A DNA stretch of 19,705 bases from G963663365 sp963663365 (GCA_963663365.2 CAXXIH010000009.1:1-19705); one strand, 5' to 3'. Shown: positions 1-8,137, counted from the first letter of the stretch. The notes: generated by a model from the letters alone, not told the origin. A program made the numbers and translations.

Positions 1-17
1 CTCCATTATGTCCGGGC

Positions 18-37
18 CATCCTCTTTTAAGAGGATG
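18..37. repeat. 9-bp inverted repeat at the left edge
   Basis: CATCCTCTT (18-26) and AAGAGGATG (29-37) are exact reverse complements around TT. No T-run follows on either strand, and there is no supported gene in 1-154, so its role is unclear. Confidence 0.4.
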
Positions 38-161
38 AGAGATGTTACATCGTATAAAATGAGATCAAATCGCGCGGATATATCTACCGCAATGAATTAC
101 TTTGTCAGCCTTGCGTTTGCTTCCTGCGCATCTTTATTGTCACCCTCTGGGAGAAAAACCC

Positions 162-175
162 TCGCCTTCAGGCGA
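162..175 (+). repeat. Left-end stem-loop of the IS element
   Basis: TCGCC and GGCGA pair around a TTCA loop (5 bp). The next outward pair is C161/A176, a mismatch, so this hairpin is shorter than its right-end counterpart. It lies 22 bases upstream of the transposase start and is the likely left-end recognition structure. Confidence 0.7.
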
Positions 176-197
176 AGTCTTCAGATAAACTTGAAGA

Positions 198-629
198 ATG
201 AGCGAGTACAAAACATCCGCGCATGCCAAATATAGTCTGCATATCCATGTGGTGTGGGTTACGAAGTACCGTAAGCAAGTTCTGAGTGGTGATATAGCGA
301 AACGGACGCGTGAACTGATCCGTGAGATTTGTCGAACCAATGATGTGGAAATCATCAAAGGCCACGTATCGAAAGACCATGTCCATCTGCTGGTGTCGAT
401 GCCTCCGTTTCTGTCCGTGAGCAAACTGATGGGATACATAAAAGGGAAAAGTTCGAGAAAAATCCAGCAAGAGTTTAGCGAAATTCGTCGGAAGTTTTGG
501 GGCCAACATCTATGGGCAAGAGGGTATTTTGCCGCGAGCAGTGGCAATGTGACAGACGAAGTGATCAAAGCGTACATTGAGCAACAAGACCTCGAAAAGG
601 AAGACGACTTTCGAATTACAGAATCTTAA
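198..629 (+). CDS. tnpA: IS200/IS605-family Y1 transposase
   Basis: This 143-residue protein has the size and motifs of the Y1 HUH single-strand transposases. They cut and rejoin one DNA strand through a 5'-phosphotyrosine link and work as dimers. The HUH pair is visible as H61-V-H63 within KDHVHLLVS, and the likely nucleophile is Y126 in VIKAYIEQQ on the C-terminal helix. The N-terminal beta strand IHVVWVTKYRK (16-26) is typical of the family. Length is normal (usually about 130-155 residues) and there is no internal stop, so the enzyme looks intact. The ATG at 198 keeps the full N-terminal domain, although the upstream SD is weak. Family assignment is secure; activity is inferred. Confidence 0.95.
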   Translation: MSEYKTSAHAKYSLHIHVVWVTKYRKQVLSGDIAKRTRELIREICRTNDVEIIKGHVSKDHVHLLVSMPPFLSVSKLMGYIKGKSSRKIQQEFSEIRRKFWGQHLWARGYFAASSGNVTDEVIKAYIEQQDLEKEDDFRITES

Positions 630-630
630 G

Positions 631-644
631 ACGGCTTCAGCCGT
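631..644 (+). repeat. Small stem-loop just after the transposase gene
   Basis: ACGGC pairs with GCCGT around a TTCA loop, two bases after the tnpA stop codon. It shares its loop with the two end hairpins. It may be an accessory right-end structure or may damp transcription; there is no T-run after it, so it is not a standard terminator. Confidence 0.55.
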
Positions 645-653
645 ATTCCAAAC

Positions 654-673
654 CCCTCGCCTTCAGGCGAGGG
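654..673 (+). repeat. Right-end stem-loop of the IS element
   Basis: An 8-bp perfect stem (654-661 with 666-673) closes on a TTCA loop. Its core is identical to the left-end hairpin, but the stem extends three base pairs further. It sits downstream of tnpA where the right-end recognition hairpin of an IS200-type element is expected. Confidence 0.75.
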
Positions 674-692
674 TGGTTTAGTTCTCTAGCAG

Positions 693-730
693 CCTGTCCA
701 ATGTTCTATCTCGATCATTTATGGGACAGG
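693..730. repeat. 7-bp inverted repeat between the IS and the GNAT gene
   Basis: CCTGTCC (693-699) is the reverse complement of GGACAGG (724-730), with 24 bases between. It lies downstream of the end of the minus-strand GNAT gene and could fold in its transcript. There is no T-run on either side, so a classical terminator call is not supported. Confidence 0.3.
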
Positions 731-739
731 GTTCGGGCC

Positions 740-1648
740 TTATGTTAATGGTTTCTCAAAGACCCAAAATAGCCGTTCGATAAACGCGCCAACTGTCCGT
801 GAATAAAATCCAACCGGGCCAACCCACGGAATAATGCTGTGGTCTTTGCCTTGTTCTTGGAAAGCCGCCATACACTTTTTGAGGGTGATTTCCCCCAATT
901 TCGATCCGCGATAATTAGGATTGGTCCCCATCGGGCCGAACCAACCTGTATTGCGGTTGTTGGCGTCATAAGCGGCGAACGCGATGATTTTATCGCCGTC
1001 GCATCCCACAAACAGGGAAATAGGATCGTTCTTGAATGTTGCAGCACATTCCGCTTTCCAAGACTCGAATTCACCTGACAAGAAATCGTTGAGGGCATCG
1101 CGATCCGATTCAACCGCACGGCGAACCACAAGACCTTTTTGAGCGGCCCGCGCCTCTAGTTCTTCTGTGCCGGTATCCAAACCGGCAAGGCTGCAATACA
1201 TGTTGATACGCTCGTCAACGTGTTTGTAGCCTCTGCGCTCAAAAAGAATTAAGGCCGGGGTATAACGGGGATCGATTCCCGGCATTAGGAAATTTGGAAT
1301 CGAATCCATTGTACGGGAGACTTGTGCGCCTTTTTCTTTGGCCTTGCTCTCAAACGTTTCCAGCATGATCGAGCCAATGCCGCCCAGGCGATGCTGGGGT
1401 GCCACGGCCAGAAGTTTGATCATTCCGCAACGCTTGTCGAAAATATCGGCAACATGACCTGCCAAAAACCCAACAATCTCTCCATCGTTCTCTACTTTGA
1501 TTGTCAATTCCGCATCATATGCCGGTTCTTCGAAAATCTTTTCGTGAATCAGCGGCTCGCTGATGGGATCGTAGGGTAAACTTGTCTTGGCGATTTCCGT
1601 TATAGCGGGTAAATCTTCGGTTTTGATTGGACTGAGTTTGAGATTCAC
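740..1648 (-). CDS. GNAT-family acetyltransferase with two tandem GNAT domains
   Basis: GNAT enzymes move an acetyl group from acetyl-CoA to an amine. This 302-residue protein shows two copies of the fold. The first (about 1-150) has the acetyl-CoA loop as R87-x-x-G90-x-G92 in AVAPQHRLGGIG. The second (about 172-300) has NPNYRGSKLG (243-252), where the usual central glycine of the loop is K250. The start is GTG, chosen because AGGGAG (1657-1662) sits 8 bases upstream on the same strand. It is transcribed divergently from the tetR efflux operon. The substrate is unknown; tandem-GNAT proteins include mycothiol-synthase-like enzymes, but nothing here supports that specific reaction. It could be a self-protection acetylase, given the drug pump next door, but that is only an inference from position. 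Confidence 0.85.
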   Translation of the reverse strand: MNLKLSPIKTEDLPAITEIAKTSLPYDPISEPLIHEKIFEEPAYDAELTIKVENDGEIVGFLAGHVADIFDKRCGMIKLLAVAPQHRLGGIGSIMLETFESKAKEKGAQVSRTMDSIPNFLMPGIDPRYTPALILFERRGYKHVDERINMYCSLAGLDTGTEELEARAAQKGLVVRRAVESDRDALNDFLSGEFESWKAECAATFKNDPISLFVGCDGDKIIAFAAYDANNRNTGWFGPMGTNPNYRGSKLGEITLKKCMAAFQEQGKDHSIIPWVGPVGFYSRTVGAFIERLFWVFEKPLT

Positions 1649-1807
1649 GCGTTTGTCTCCCTGCCGTATTGTGCTGCAACCTGAATCCTAGCGAGACTAC
1701 ATGCGCTATGCACTCGTTTGCGAGGGTAAGACTTGCAACCGGAGGATTCTCTTATTAGCACAAAGTGTCTTATTTGGATTACGATTCTGTCTTATATTTA
1801 ATTCATG

Positions 1808-1835
1808 TTGACGATTCAGACTTCTGCTATATACT
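1808..1835 (+). promoter_or_regulatory. Promoter of the tetR-RND efflux operon
   Basis: A sigma-70-like -35 box TTGACG (1808-1813) is followed after 16 bases by TATACT (1830-1835). Transcription would start near 1842, about 30 bases before the tetR ATG. The -10 box overlaps the left arm of the palindromic operator described separately. Confidence 0.7.
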
Positions 1836-1865
1836 TACCGGTAGGAAGTCTACCGACTGGTAAGT
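1833..1865. promoter_or_regulatory. Palindromic operator, likely bound by the adjacent TetR-family repressor
   Basis: Outer arms ACTTACC (1833-1839) and GGTAAGT (1859-1865) are exact reverse complements. Inner arms GGTAG (1840-1844) and CTACC (1850-1854) are too. The stretch can also be read as two adjacent sites: TACCGGTA (1836-1843) and TACC-GACT-GGTA (1851-1862). TACC/GGTA half-sites are common in TetR-family operators. It overlaps the -10 box and covers the expected start of transcription, so a bound repressor would block RNA polymerase. Confidence 0.75.
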
Positions 1866-1872
1866 AAGATAA

Positions 1873-2502
1873 ATGAGCGAATCAGAATCGATAAGTGCAG
1901 AACCCAAAGAAGGAACAAATGCGACAAGAGAGCGTATCTTCTCTGCTGCGCTCTACCTTTTTAGCCGCAATGGGTTTGATGGAACAAGTGTCCGGGAAAT
2001 CGCCGAACGCGCCGGCGTTACTAAGCCTGTTCTTTATTATCACTACGGCTCGAAAGAGCAGCTCTACATTGCATTGATTCTGCATTGTTATGAATGCGCG
2101 CGTGAGGTGATTGAACCGGCCGCGGATGGTTCTGGAGATTTAAGGACTCGTTTGCGGCGATTAACAAGAGCTCACTTTGAGTGCTTTGCGCGACAACGCG
2201 ATGCGATGGCGCTTCTATACGCTGTGGCCTTTGCTCCCCGAAAGGGAGCGCCGGATTTCGATTTTGGCGAGTACGATGAAATTCATATTGAGATTTTATC
2301 CCGCCCTATAAGGGATGCAGTATCTTCCGGAGAGATCGGTGAAATTGATGTCAGGCTAGCGGCGACGCATTTAAACGGAATGATACATCTTCATTTAATG
2401 AATTGGATTGTTTTCGGACGTGAGTTGGCAAAAGAAAACGCAGATGCAATTGCGGATTTTTGCGCGGATGCACTGATTGCAAGAACAAAAGGTTTGGTTT
2501 AA
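1873..2502 (+). CDS. TetR/AcrR-family transcriptional repressor
   Basis: This 209-residue protein is the likely repressor of its own efflux operon. A TetR-type helix-turn-helix occupies about residues 20-63, with the recognition region REIAERAGVTKPVLYYHYGS (41-60) and the conserved YYHY-x-SKEQL that closes the domain. The rest is the variable alpha-helical ligand-binding and dimer domain, from which no ligand can be read. Family members fall off DNA when they bind a small molecule, often a pump substrate. The adaptor gene starts 32 bases after the stop, so the three genes are probably one transcript. The ATG at 1873 lies directly after the operator; SD pairing is weak (AAGTAAG). Confidence 0.92.
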   Translation: MSESESISAEPKEGTNATRERIFSAALYLFSRNGFDGTSVREIAERAGVTKPVLYYHYGSKEQLYIALILHCYECAREVIEPAADGSGDLRTRLRRLTRAHFECFARQRDAMALLYAVAFAPRKGAPDFDFGEYDEIHIEILSRPIRDAVSSGEIGEIDVRLAATHLNGMIHLHLMNWIVFGRELAKENADAIADFCADALIARTKGLV

Positions 2503-2520
2503 TTCTTTTTTGTATTAACC

Positions 2521-2528
2521 GGGGGTGA
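2521..2528 (+). promoter_or_regulatory. Ribosome binding site of the adaptor gene
   Basis: The purine-rich GGGGGTGA ends 6 bases before the ATG at 2535 and fixes that start. It is one of the stronger SD-like sites in the window. Confidence 0.55.
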
Positions 2529-2534
2529 CGAAGC

Positions 2535-3740
2535 ATGTCATCGAAAAAGTCTATTCTACAAATTTCGGCCCGAGCAGGCCGGTTTTTATTCAAATGGCTG
2601 ATTGTAGCCGGCTTACTGCTTGGATGTCTTTATGTGTATAAAGATGAAATATTCAATTCGCATAAAGGAAAAGAATCAGATGAGAGTGTTGCATTAGAAG
2701 AACAAGATTCTTCTAATCAGGAAGAGCAAAACTCTTCTGAATCAAAGGAACAAACACCGGAAGATCTGCCGGTCCGTTCGGTTATTGTTCGCGAACTCGT
2801 TCCTAAGCCAATTGATAATAGTATTCGACTGCCGGGCCTTGTGGAGGCAATTGATGATATCGATTTGGCCTCAAGCATAGCGGGGACGGTTGAATGGGTT
2901 GGAGTTTCGGAAGGAGACCGGGTACGCGCGGGACAAGCGATTTTTCGTATCGATCAGCGTTCCCGTCAAGCGCAATTGGATGATGCCAAGGCGGCCTATG
3001 AATTAGCCAAGCGCAATCTAACGCGTCAAGAAAACCTCAAGAACAGCGGACTTGTCAGCCCTGAGGCCATTGACCAGACACAAACCGCATTGCGGCGCGC
3101 GGAAGCCGCTTTGAAACTGGCCGAAACCCAACTTTCATTAGGAATCGTACAATCGCCGGTGGATGGATTTGTGGACCGAATTGATTTGGATGAAGGTGAA
3201 TATACACACGACGGCACGGTTCTAGCGCATATCGTTAATATTGAAACAGTGAAAGTCGTGATCGGCGTTGCTGAGCGTGATGTGGATGCCGTTGCCCGCC
3301 AGAAAACAGCTTGGATTAGCATTGATGCGCTGCAAAAACAATTTGAGGCGGAAATTACGCATGTTGCTTATGCTGCGAATCTGAAAACCAACACATTTGA
3401 GACAACGTTGCATATTGCCAATCCCGAGTTGGAAATTCGGCCCGGTATGATTGCCCATGCGCATATTGTTAAAGAAAAATTCCCTGATGCGCTGACTGTT
3501 CCGTTGTTTTCGCTGGTTAATACGGCCAATGGGCCGATTGTGTATGTGGAAAACGGCGGTCATGCGGTTTCAGTACCCGTACAGCTGGGACCGATATGCA
3601 ATTCAGAAATAGTCATTATGGAAGGTCTCAAACCCGGACAACGTGTGATTGTCCGCGGACAAAGAGATGTTGCAGACGGCCAGCCTGTGCGTGTTGCCGA
3701 GGATGATGGCACACGCCCGGTAACGCCCGCGGGGGCATAA
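2535..3740 (+). CDS. RND efflux periplasmic adaptor (membrane fusion protein, HlyD/AcrA type)
   Basis: This 401-residue protein should link the inner-membrane RND pump to an outer-membrane channel. An uncleaved N-terminal anchor lies at about 17-35 (FLFKWLIVAGLLLGCLYVY) with no lipobox in good position. An acidic, Ser/Gln-rich stretch follows (about 46-77). The first half of the lipoyl domain is at about 103-140, an alpha-helical hairpin at 141-202, and the second lipoyl half at 203-235 with QSPVDGFVDRI. A beta-barrel occupies about 236-313 and a membrane-proximal domain runs to about 388. The IRPGM motif (301-305) is typical. It sits between the repressor and pump genes, with 73 bases before the pump start. 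The pump's substrate class is not evident. Confidence 0.93.
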   Translation: MSSKKSILQISARAGRFLFKWLIVAGLLLGCLYVYKDEIFNSHKGKESDESVALEEQDSSNQEEQNSSESKEQTPEDLPVRSVIVRELVPKPIDNSIRLPGLVEAIDDIDLASSIAGTVEWVGVSEGDRVRAGQAIFRIDQRSRQAQLDDAKAAYELAKRNLTRQENLKNSGLVSPEAIDQTQTALRRAEAALKLAETQLSLGIVQSPVDGFVDRIDLDEGEYTHDGTVLAHIVNIETVKVVIGVAERDVDAVARQKTAWISIDALQKQFEAEITHVAYAANLKTNTFETTLHIANPELEIRPGMIAHAHIVKEKFPDALTVPLFSLVNTANGPIVYVENGGHAVSVPVQLGPICNSEIVIMEGLKPGQRVIVRGQRDVADGQPVRVAEDDGTRPVTPAGA

Positions 3741-3813
3741 CCGTGAAAATGTTGCGCCGGGATTATTGCCTGTTTTTTTGTCAGGTATCTATTTAACGAT
3801 TTGAGAATGAGTC

Positions 3814-6800
3814 ATGTTAATTTCTAATTTTGCCATCGGACACCGCGCCACGGTATTTGTGTTGCTGGTTATTATCGTCATCGCCGGTGTGGAAAGCTAT
3901 ATGATTCTGCCGCGCGAGGCAGCACCGGATATTGAAATTCCAAATATTCTCGTTCATACGTTTTATGAGGGTGTCACACCGGACGATATCGAGAGTCAGA
4001 TCACGATTCCGTTGGAACGCAAAATCAACGAAATTGGGGATATCAAAGAACTCCGCTCCACATCGTCAGAAGGCGTTTCCTTTATCAATATCGAATTTAA
4101 TCCGGATATCGACATCGATGTCGCCGTTCAAAAAGTGCGGGATAAGGTCGATCAGGCCAAACCGGATTTGCCGGATGATTTGGAAGACGAACCTATGATT
4201 GAGGAACTCAATTTTTCCGAGTTCCCAATTATGATCGTTGTCGTTTCCGGTCCGTTAGGTTTGGCGCGTCTGAAACAGATTGCCGATGATATGGAAGACG
4301 AAATCGAATCCATTCCGGGAGTCTTGAATGTTGATGTCATCGGTGGTTTAGAACGGGAAATCACGGTCGAATATGAACCGGAACGTCTGGCCGCGCTCCA
4401 GGTCAGCGTAACGGATCTTATGAATACGGTAATTGCCAACAATGTTACGACACCCGGCGGAAGCCTGGATATCGGCGAAGGCAAATACCTGGTCAAAATC
4501 CCGGGAGAATTCAAAGATCCATCGGAAGCTCAGCGGCTCGTGGTTTATGCCCGGGATGGGCAGCCTCTTTATCTGAATGATGTTGCCGATCTCAATGACG
4601 GTTTTGAAGACCGCCAGACCATCTCCCGGCTCAATGGAGTTGAATCGGTATCGCTTTCGATTCAAAAACGAACCGGCGAGAACATTATTGAAATATCCGA
4701 TGCGATAAAAAAAATGCTCGAAGAGTACAAAGCCAATGTACCTTCCGGTGTTGAGTTTTCGATAACCACCGATCAATCCAAAGACATCCGTATGATGGTA
4801 GCGGATTTGCAGAATAGCATTCTCTCCGGTTTGGTTTTGGTGCTTGTCGTGGTTTTTTCATCAATCGGATTTCGAAATGCGATGTTGGTTTCGATATCCA
4901 TTCCGTGTTCAATGCTGATTTCATTTGTCGTGATTCGTCTCAGCGGCATGACTTTGAATATGGTGGTTCTGTTTTCGCTGGTTTTGGCGGTGGGCATGTT
5001 GGTCGATAACGCCATTGTCATTATCGAAAATGTTTTTCGCCACGGTCAAATGGGCAAAGGTAGAATTCAGGCCGCTATCGATGCGACCGCCGAAGTGGCT
5101 TGGCCGGTTATTACAAGTACGTTGACCACGGTTGGCGCGTTTTTACCGATGGTGTTTTGGCCGGGCATCATGGGAGAGTTTATGTGTTACCTCCCGATCA
5201 CCGTCATTATTACCTTGTTTGCATCTTTGGCGGTGGCCTTGGTTATCAATCCGGCAATGGCATCCGTCTTTATACGGCCCAAAGGCCGTCCGCCGGCAGA
5301 GAAACCCGGTCCGATTTTGCGGACATACCGCGCGATTCTTAACTGGTCGGTCGATAATTCAGGCGCTGTGATGCTAATGGCTGTAATTCTGCTTTTTCTG
5401 GTCATCGGCTATTACAAAGATGCCGGGCATGGGACTGAACTATTTCCTGAAACCGATCCCAAGCGTGCTTATGTGGATGTGCGCTGCCCTATCGGCGTTT
5501 CTTTAGATACATCTGATTCTTATGTGCGCAGAGCAGAGGAAGAGACGGAAAAATATCCCGATATCATCTATTCGGTTGCCAATGTTGGCTCCGGTGTCGG
5601 CGATAATCCAATGCTCGGCGGTTCATCGGCCAGCACGCATGAGAGCCGTGTATCGATTGAGTTCAAAGACCGAAAAGAGCGTAAGGTTGCTTCACCTTCG
5701 ATTCTTATGAGTCTTCGCGAGGATTTGCGCGATGTTGTGGGCGCGGATATTGATATTCGTAAGGAAGAAGAAGGCCCCCCGACCGGTTCAGCCGTAAGTG
5801 TGGAGATTTCAGGCGAAGATTATGGAGTTTTGGTCACGTTGCGCCAGAAGATTGTGGATATGATCCGTCCGATTCCCGGGCTTGTGAATCTTCGTGACGA
5901 TTATGTTGTGGCGCGTCCGGAAATTTCCGTCCGTGTGGATAAAGAGCGGGCCGCGCTGTTTGGATTAACGACTCAACTCGTTGCCAAGAATATCCAGGCA
6001 GCGGTACGCGGTATTAATGCCGGCGTTTACCGTGATGGAAACGACGAATATGACATTCTGGTTCGTCTGCCGGAGTCGCGCCGGAAGTCATTGGATGCGC
6101 TCAATAATTTGATGATTGCGACATTGGATGGTAGCCCTGTTCCGCTTTCATCCGTCTGTAGCATCGAGATCGCTTCGGGATTTGGCGCAATCAAACGTGT
6201 TGACCGCAAGCGCGTCATCACTGTTGAGGCTGATACGGAGGGACGTTTGCCCAATGCTGTTTTGGCGGATGTGCAAAAAACCTTGGCGAATTTAGATTTG
6301 CCGCGTGGTTATGCCATTAATTACGCCGGACAGAATGAAGAGCAAGATGAATCCATTGAGTTTTTAAGCCGCGCTTTTGCGGGCGCTATTTTCTTAATTG
6401 CACTGGTCTTGGTGACGCAATTCAATTCGATCACTCGTCCAGCCATTGTTCTGTCTTCGGTGTTGTTGTCGATGATGGGTGTTTTTATCGGACTTTTGGT
6501 CTTGAAACTCCCCTTCGGAATTATCATGACCGGAATCGGCGTAATCAGCCTTGCGGGAGTTGTTGTTAATAATGCAATTATCCTTATCGATTACATCATT
6601 AAACTGCGTGAGCAGGGAGTTGATAAAAGAGAATCTCTTATTGAAGCCGGTATGACCCGTTTCCGCCCGGTTCTGCTGACGGCGATTACAACAATCCTTG
6701 GCCTTTTGCCGATGGCGCTGGGAGTATCTTTCGACTTCAGTGCATGGGCGTGGGATGTGGGCTCGGAATCGAGCCAATGGTGGGGGCCAATGGCGATTGC

Positions 6801-6951
6801 GGTAATTTTCGGTTTGGCAATTGCCACAGTTCTGACACTTGTTGTTGTGCCTTGTATGGTATCGTTGCAGGATCGTTTTGGGCGGTTATGGAGAAGCATA
6901 GGCGAGCATTTGTTTACATCACGAAGAGAAACGTCAAGCGATACCGCATAG
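3814..6951 (+). CDS. RND-family multidrug-type efflux permease (AcrB-like)
   Basis: This 1045-residue protein is full length for the hydrophobe/amphiphile RND family. It has the expected plan: a first transmembrane helix (about 10-30), a large periplasmic loop, a helix bundle (about 335-490), a second large loop, and a final bundle (about 855-1015). The porter-domain motif GVTPDDIESQITIPLE (53-68) is clear. In the proton-relay helices, GMLVDNAIVIIENV keeps the first aspartate (D398, AcrB D407) but has N399 where AcrB has D408. VVVNNAIILIDYI has N919 where AcrB has K940. R951 in FRPVLLT matches the conserved arginine. I recall this DN/NN pattern in other intact-looking RND pumps, so it need not mean loss of function. 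No outer-membrane channel gene follows; the next gene is on the opposite strand. Confidence 0.95.
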   Translation: MLISNFAIGHRATVFVLLVIIVIAGVESYMILPREAAPDIEIPNILVHTFYEGVTPDDIESQITIPLERKINEIGDIKELRSTSSEGVSFINIEFNPDIDIDVAVQKVRDKVDQAKPDLPDDLEDEPMIEELNFSEFPIMIVVVSGPLGLARLKQIADDMEDEIESIPGVLNVDVIGGLEREITVEYEPERLAALQVSVTDLMNTVIANNVTTPGGSLDIGEGKYLVKIPGEFKDPSEAQRLVVYARDGQPLYLNDVADLNDGFEDRQTISRLNGVESVSLSIQKRTGENIIEISDAIKKMLEEYKANVPSGVEFSITTDQSKDIRMMVADLQNSILSGLVLVLVVVFSSIGFRNAMLVSISIPCSMLISFVVIRLSGMTLNMVVLFSLVLAVGMLVDNAIVIIENVFRHGQMGKGRIQAAIDATAEVAWPVITSTLTTVGAFLPMVFWPGIMGEFMCYLPITVIITLFASLAVALVINPAMASVFIRPKGRPPAEKPGPILRTYRAILNWSVDNSGAVMLMAVILLFLVIGYYKDAGHGTELFPETDPKRAYVDVRCPIGVSLDTSDSYVRRAEEETEKYPDIIYSVANVGSGVGDNPMLGGSSASTHESRVSIEFKDRKERKVASPSILMSLREDLRDVVGADIDIRKEEEGPPTGSAVSVEISGEDYGVLVTLRQKIVDMIRPIPGLVNLRDDYVVARPEISVRVDKERAALFGLTTQLVAKNIQAAVRGINAGVYRDGNDEYDILVRLPESRRKSLDALNNLMIATLDGSPVPLSSVCSIEIASGFGAIKRVDRKRVITVEADTEGRLPNAVLADVQKTLANLDLPRGYAINYAGQNEEQDESIEFLSRAFAGAIFLIALVLVTQFNSITRPAIVLSSVLLSMMGVFIGLLVLKLPFGIIMTGIGVISLAGVVVNNAIILIDYIIKLREQGVDKRESLIEAGMTRFRPVLLTAITTILGLLPMALGVSFDFSAWAWDVGSESSQWWGPMAIAVIFGLAIATVLTLVVVPCMVSLQDRFGRLWRSIGEHLFTSRRETSSDTA

Positions 6952-6997
6952 TGGGTTTGGATATAACGTTCTGAGATCGTGGATGTGATTTGACTGT

Positions 6998-8137
6998 TTA
7001 TGCTCCCAAAGCCTGCAAATACAATTCTTGATGGGCCTCAGCCTGACGGTCGAGGGTGAAACCTTCGATAAGCCGTTTGTGGCCTGCTTCACCCATACGG
7101 CCTCGCATTTCGGGATCGGATAGGACAATCACCAGCGCCTTTGCTAGTTCTTCGGAATTTCTGATGGGTACGAGTATTCCGGTTTTACCATCTGCAACAA
7201 CTTCACCAATGCCACCGGCCCGGGTGGATACAACCGGTTTGTGTGCGGCCATGGCTTCGAGAATGGCGATGGGCATGCCTTCTTCGTAGGAGCTTAGGGT
7301 CAGCACATCGATTTCGTTTACAATCCGCTCCACATCGTGACGGTACCCGAGTTTTTTAACGTATCCATGCAGTTGGAGTTCGTTCATGGCCGCATCGATC
7401 TGAGGTTCGGTATAGCCCGAACCGATCAGCAGGGCCATAAAAGAAATTCCTTTGTCAGCCACGATTCTTAGGGCCTTTAAAAGATTGAGATGGTCCTTTT
7501 TGGTCGATAGGTTGGCAACCTGGCCGATAATGGGAATATCCGGATCGATCCCCAATTCAGCGCGCAAATCGGTATTTCCCGCTTTCTCTTTCTGTTCAGC
7601 GGTGTGTTGTTTAAACCGTTCCAGGTCTAAACCGTTTGGAATTACATGGACTTTGTCTTCAGGGATTCCCGTGTGCTTGATATAGCCCGCTTTTACGGCA
7701 TTGGAATTGGCTATAACGCCATTGGCCCAACTTAGTGTCATTTTGTCGATGAAGTTATGATAACCACGCCGCCAAGTGTCCATATCTTCTTGACCGGAAA
7801 GCATTACGGGTACACCGGCCCAATGCCCGGCAGAACGTCCGAGAAAACATGCGTGAAATAGATATGTAACGGCGATATCCGGTTGCATGTTTTCGAGCAG
7901 GCGGCGGAGTTTCAACATTGCGCCCGGAATGCCGGCAAAGCCCCGCACACCCAAGGCATGGCTTTCTACACCCATATCTGCAAGCGTCGTTTGCAGGTCA
8001 CCCGGACCGATGAGCGAAATAACGCTCGGCTCGAACCGGGAGCGGTCCATCTTTGAGATCAGAGAAATGATGACCCGTTCCGTTCCGGCCAATTTGGCAT
8101 CGGTAGTGATATAGGTGAGTTTGTACGGTTCGCTCAT
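6998..8137 (-). CDS. GT4-type glycosyltransferase
   Basis: This 379-residue protein has the GT-B fold pattern of family 4 glycosyltransferases, retaining enzymes that move a sugar from a nucleotide-sugar donor. The N-terminal acceptor half starts KLTYITTDAKLAGTERVI (6-23). The linker and donor half include VIPNGLDLERF (165-175) and IGQVANLSTKKDHLNLLKAL (204-223). The donor-site E-x7-E motif is E286 to E294 in SYEEGMPIAILEAMA, followed by KPVVSTRAGG. Length is normal and it has no membrane helix, so it acts on the cytoplasmic side. Its end faces the end of the RND pump gene with 46 bases between. It is divergent from a second glycosyltransferase gene. The likely product is an exopolysaccharide or lipopolysaccharide glycan; the exact sugar is unknown. 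Confidence 0.9.
   Translation of the reverse strand: MSEPYKLTYITTDAKLAGTERVIISLISKMDRSRFEPSVISLIGPGDLQTTLADMGVESHALGVRGFAGIPGAMLKLRRLLENMQPDIAVTYLFHACFLGRSAGHWAGVPVMLSGQEDMDTWRRGYHNFIDKMTLSWANGVIANSNAVKAGYIKHTGIPEDKVHVIPNGLDLERFKQHTAEQKEKAGNTDLRAELGIDPDIPIIGQVANLSTKKDHLNLLKALRIVADKGISFMALLIGSGYTEPQIDAAMNELQLHGYVKKLGYRHDVERIVNEIDVLTLSSYEEGMPIAILEAMAAHKPVVSTRAGGIGEVVADGKTGILVPIRNSEELAKALVIVLSDPEMRGRMGEAGHKRLIEGFTLDRQAEAHQELYLQALGA

Larger units (their letters stand above)
155..685 (+). mobile_element. IS200/IS605-family insertion sequence (boundaries approximate)
   Basis: The element consists of one Y1 transposase gene (198-629) flanked by short stem-loops. An imperfect one lies on the left (162-175), and an 8-bp perfect one lies on the right (654-673). 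Both share the core TCGCC-TTCA-GGCGA. IS200/IS605 elements lack terminal inverted repeats and use subterminal hairpins that the transposase recognises on single-stranded DNA, which fits this layout. No tnpB-like accessory gene is present, so this is the minimal IS200 type. The exact cleavage sites cannot be set from one copy; the limits given are estimates just outside the hairpins. Confidence 0.85.

Noticed and set aside
1..154. Minus-strand open stretch at the left edge, FIAVDISARFDLILYDVTSL, resembling the YDVTT region of IS4-type transposases.
   Set aside because: Only about 32 codons, no start codon, and the resemblance is limited to a few residues; it could be a gene fragment running off the edge but cannot be supported.
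8..235. Plus-strand 75-codon frame crossing the left end of the IS element.
   Set aside because: It runs through the hairpin into the transposase gene, has no SD and no coding character.
3760..3790. CCTG-T7-CAGG between adaptor and pump genes as a terminator or attenuator.
   Set aside because: The stem is only 4 bp with the Ts in the loop, not after the stem.
4152..4924. Long antisense frames inside the RND pump gene.
   Set aside because: They are shadows of the strongly conserved pump sequence with no SD or family match.
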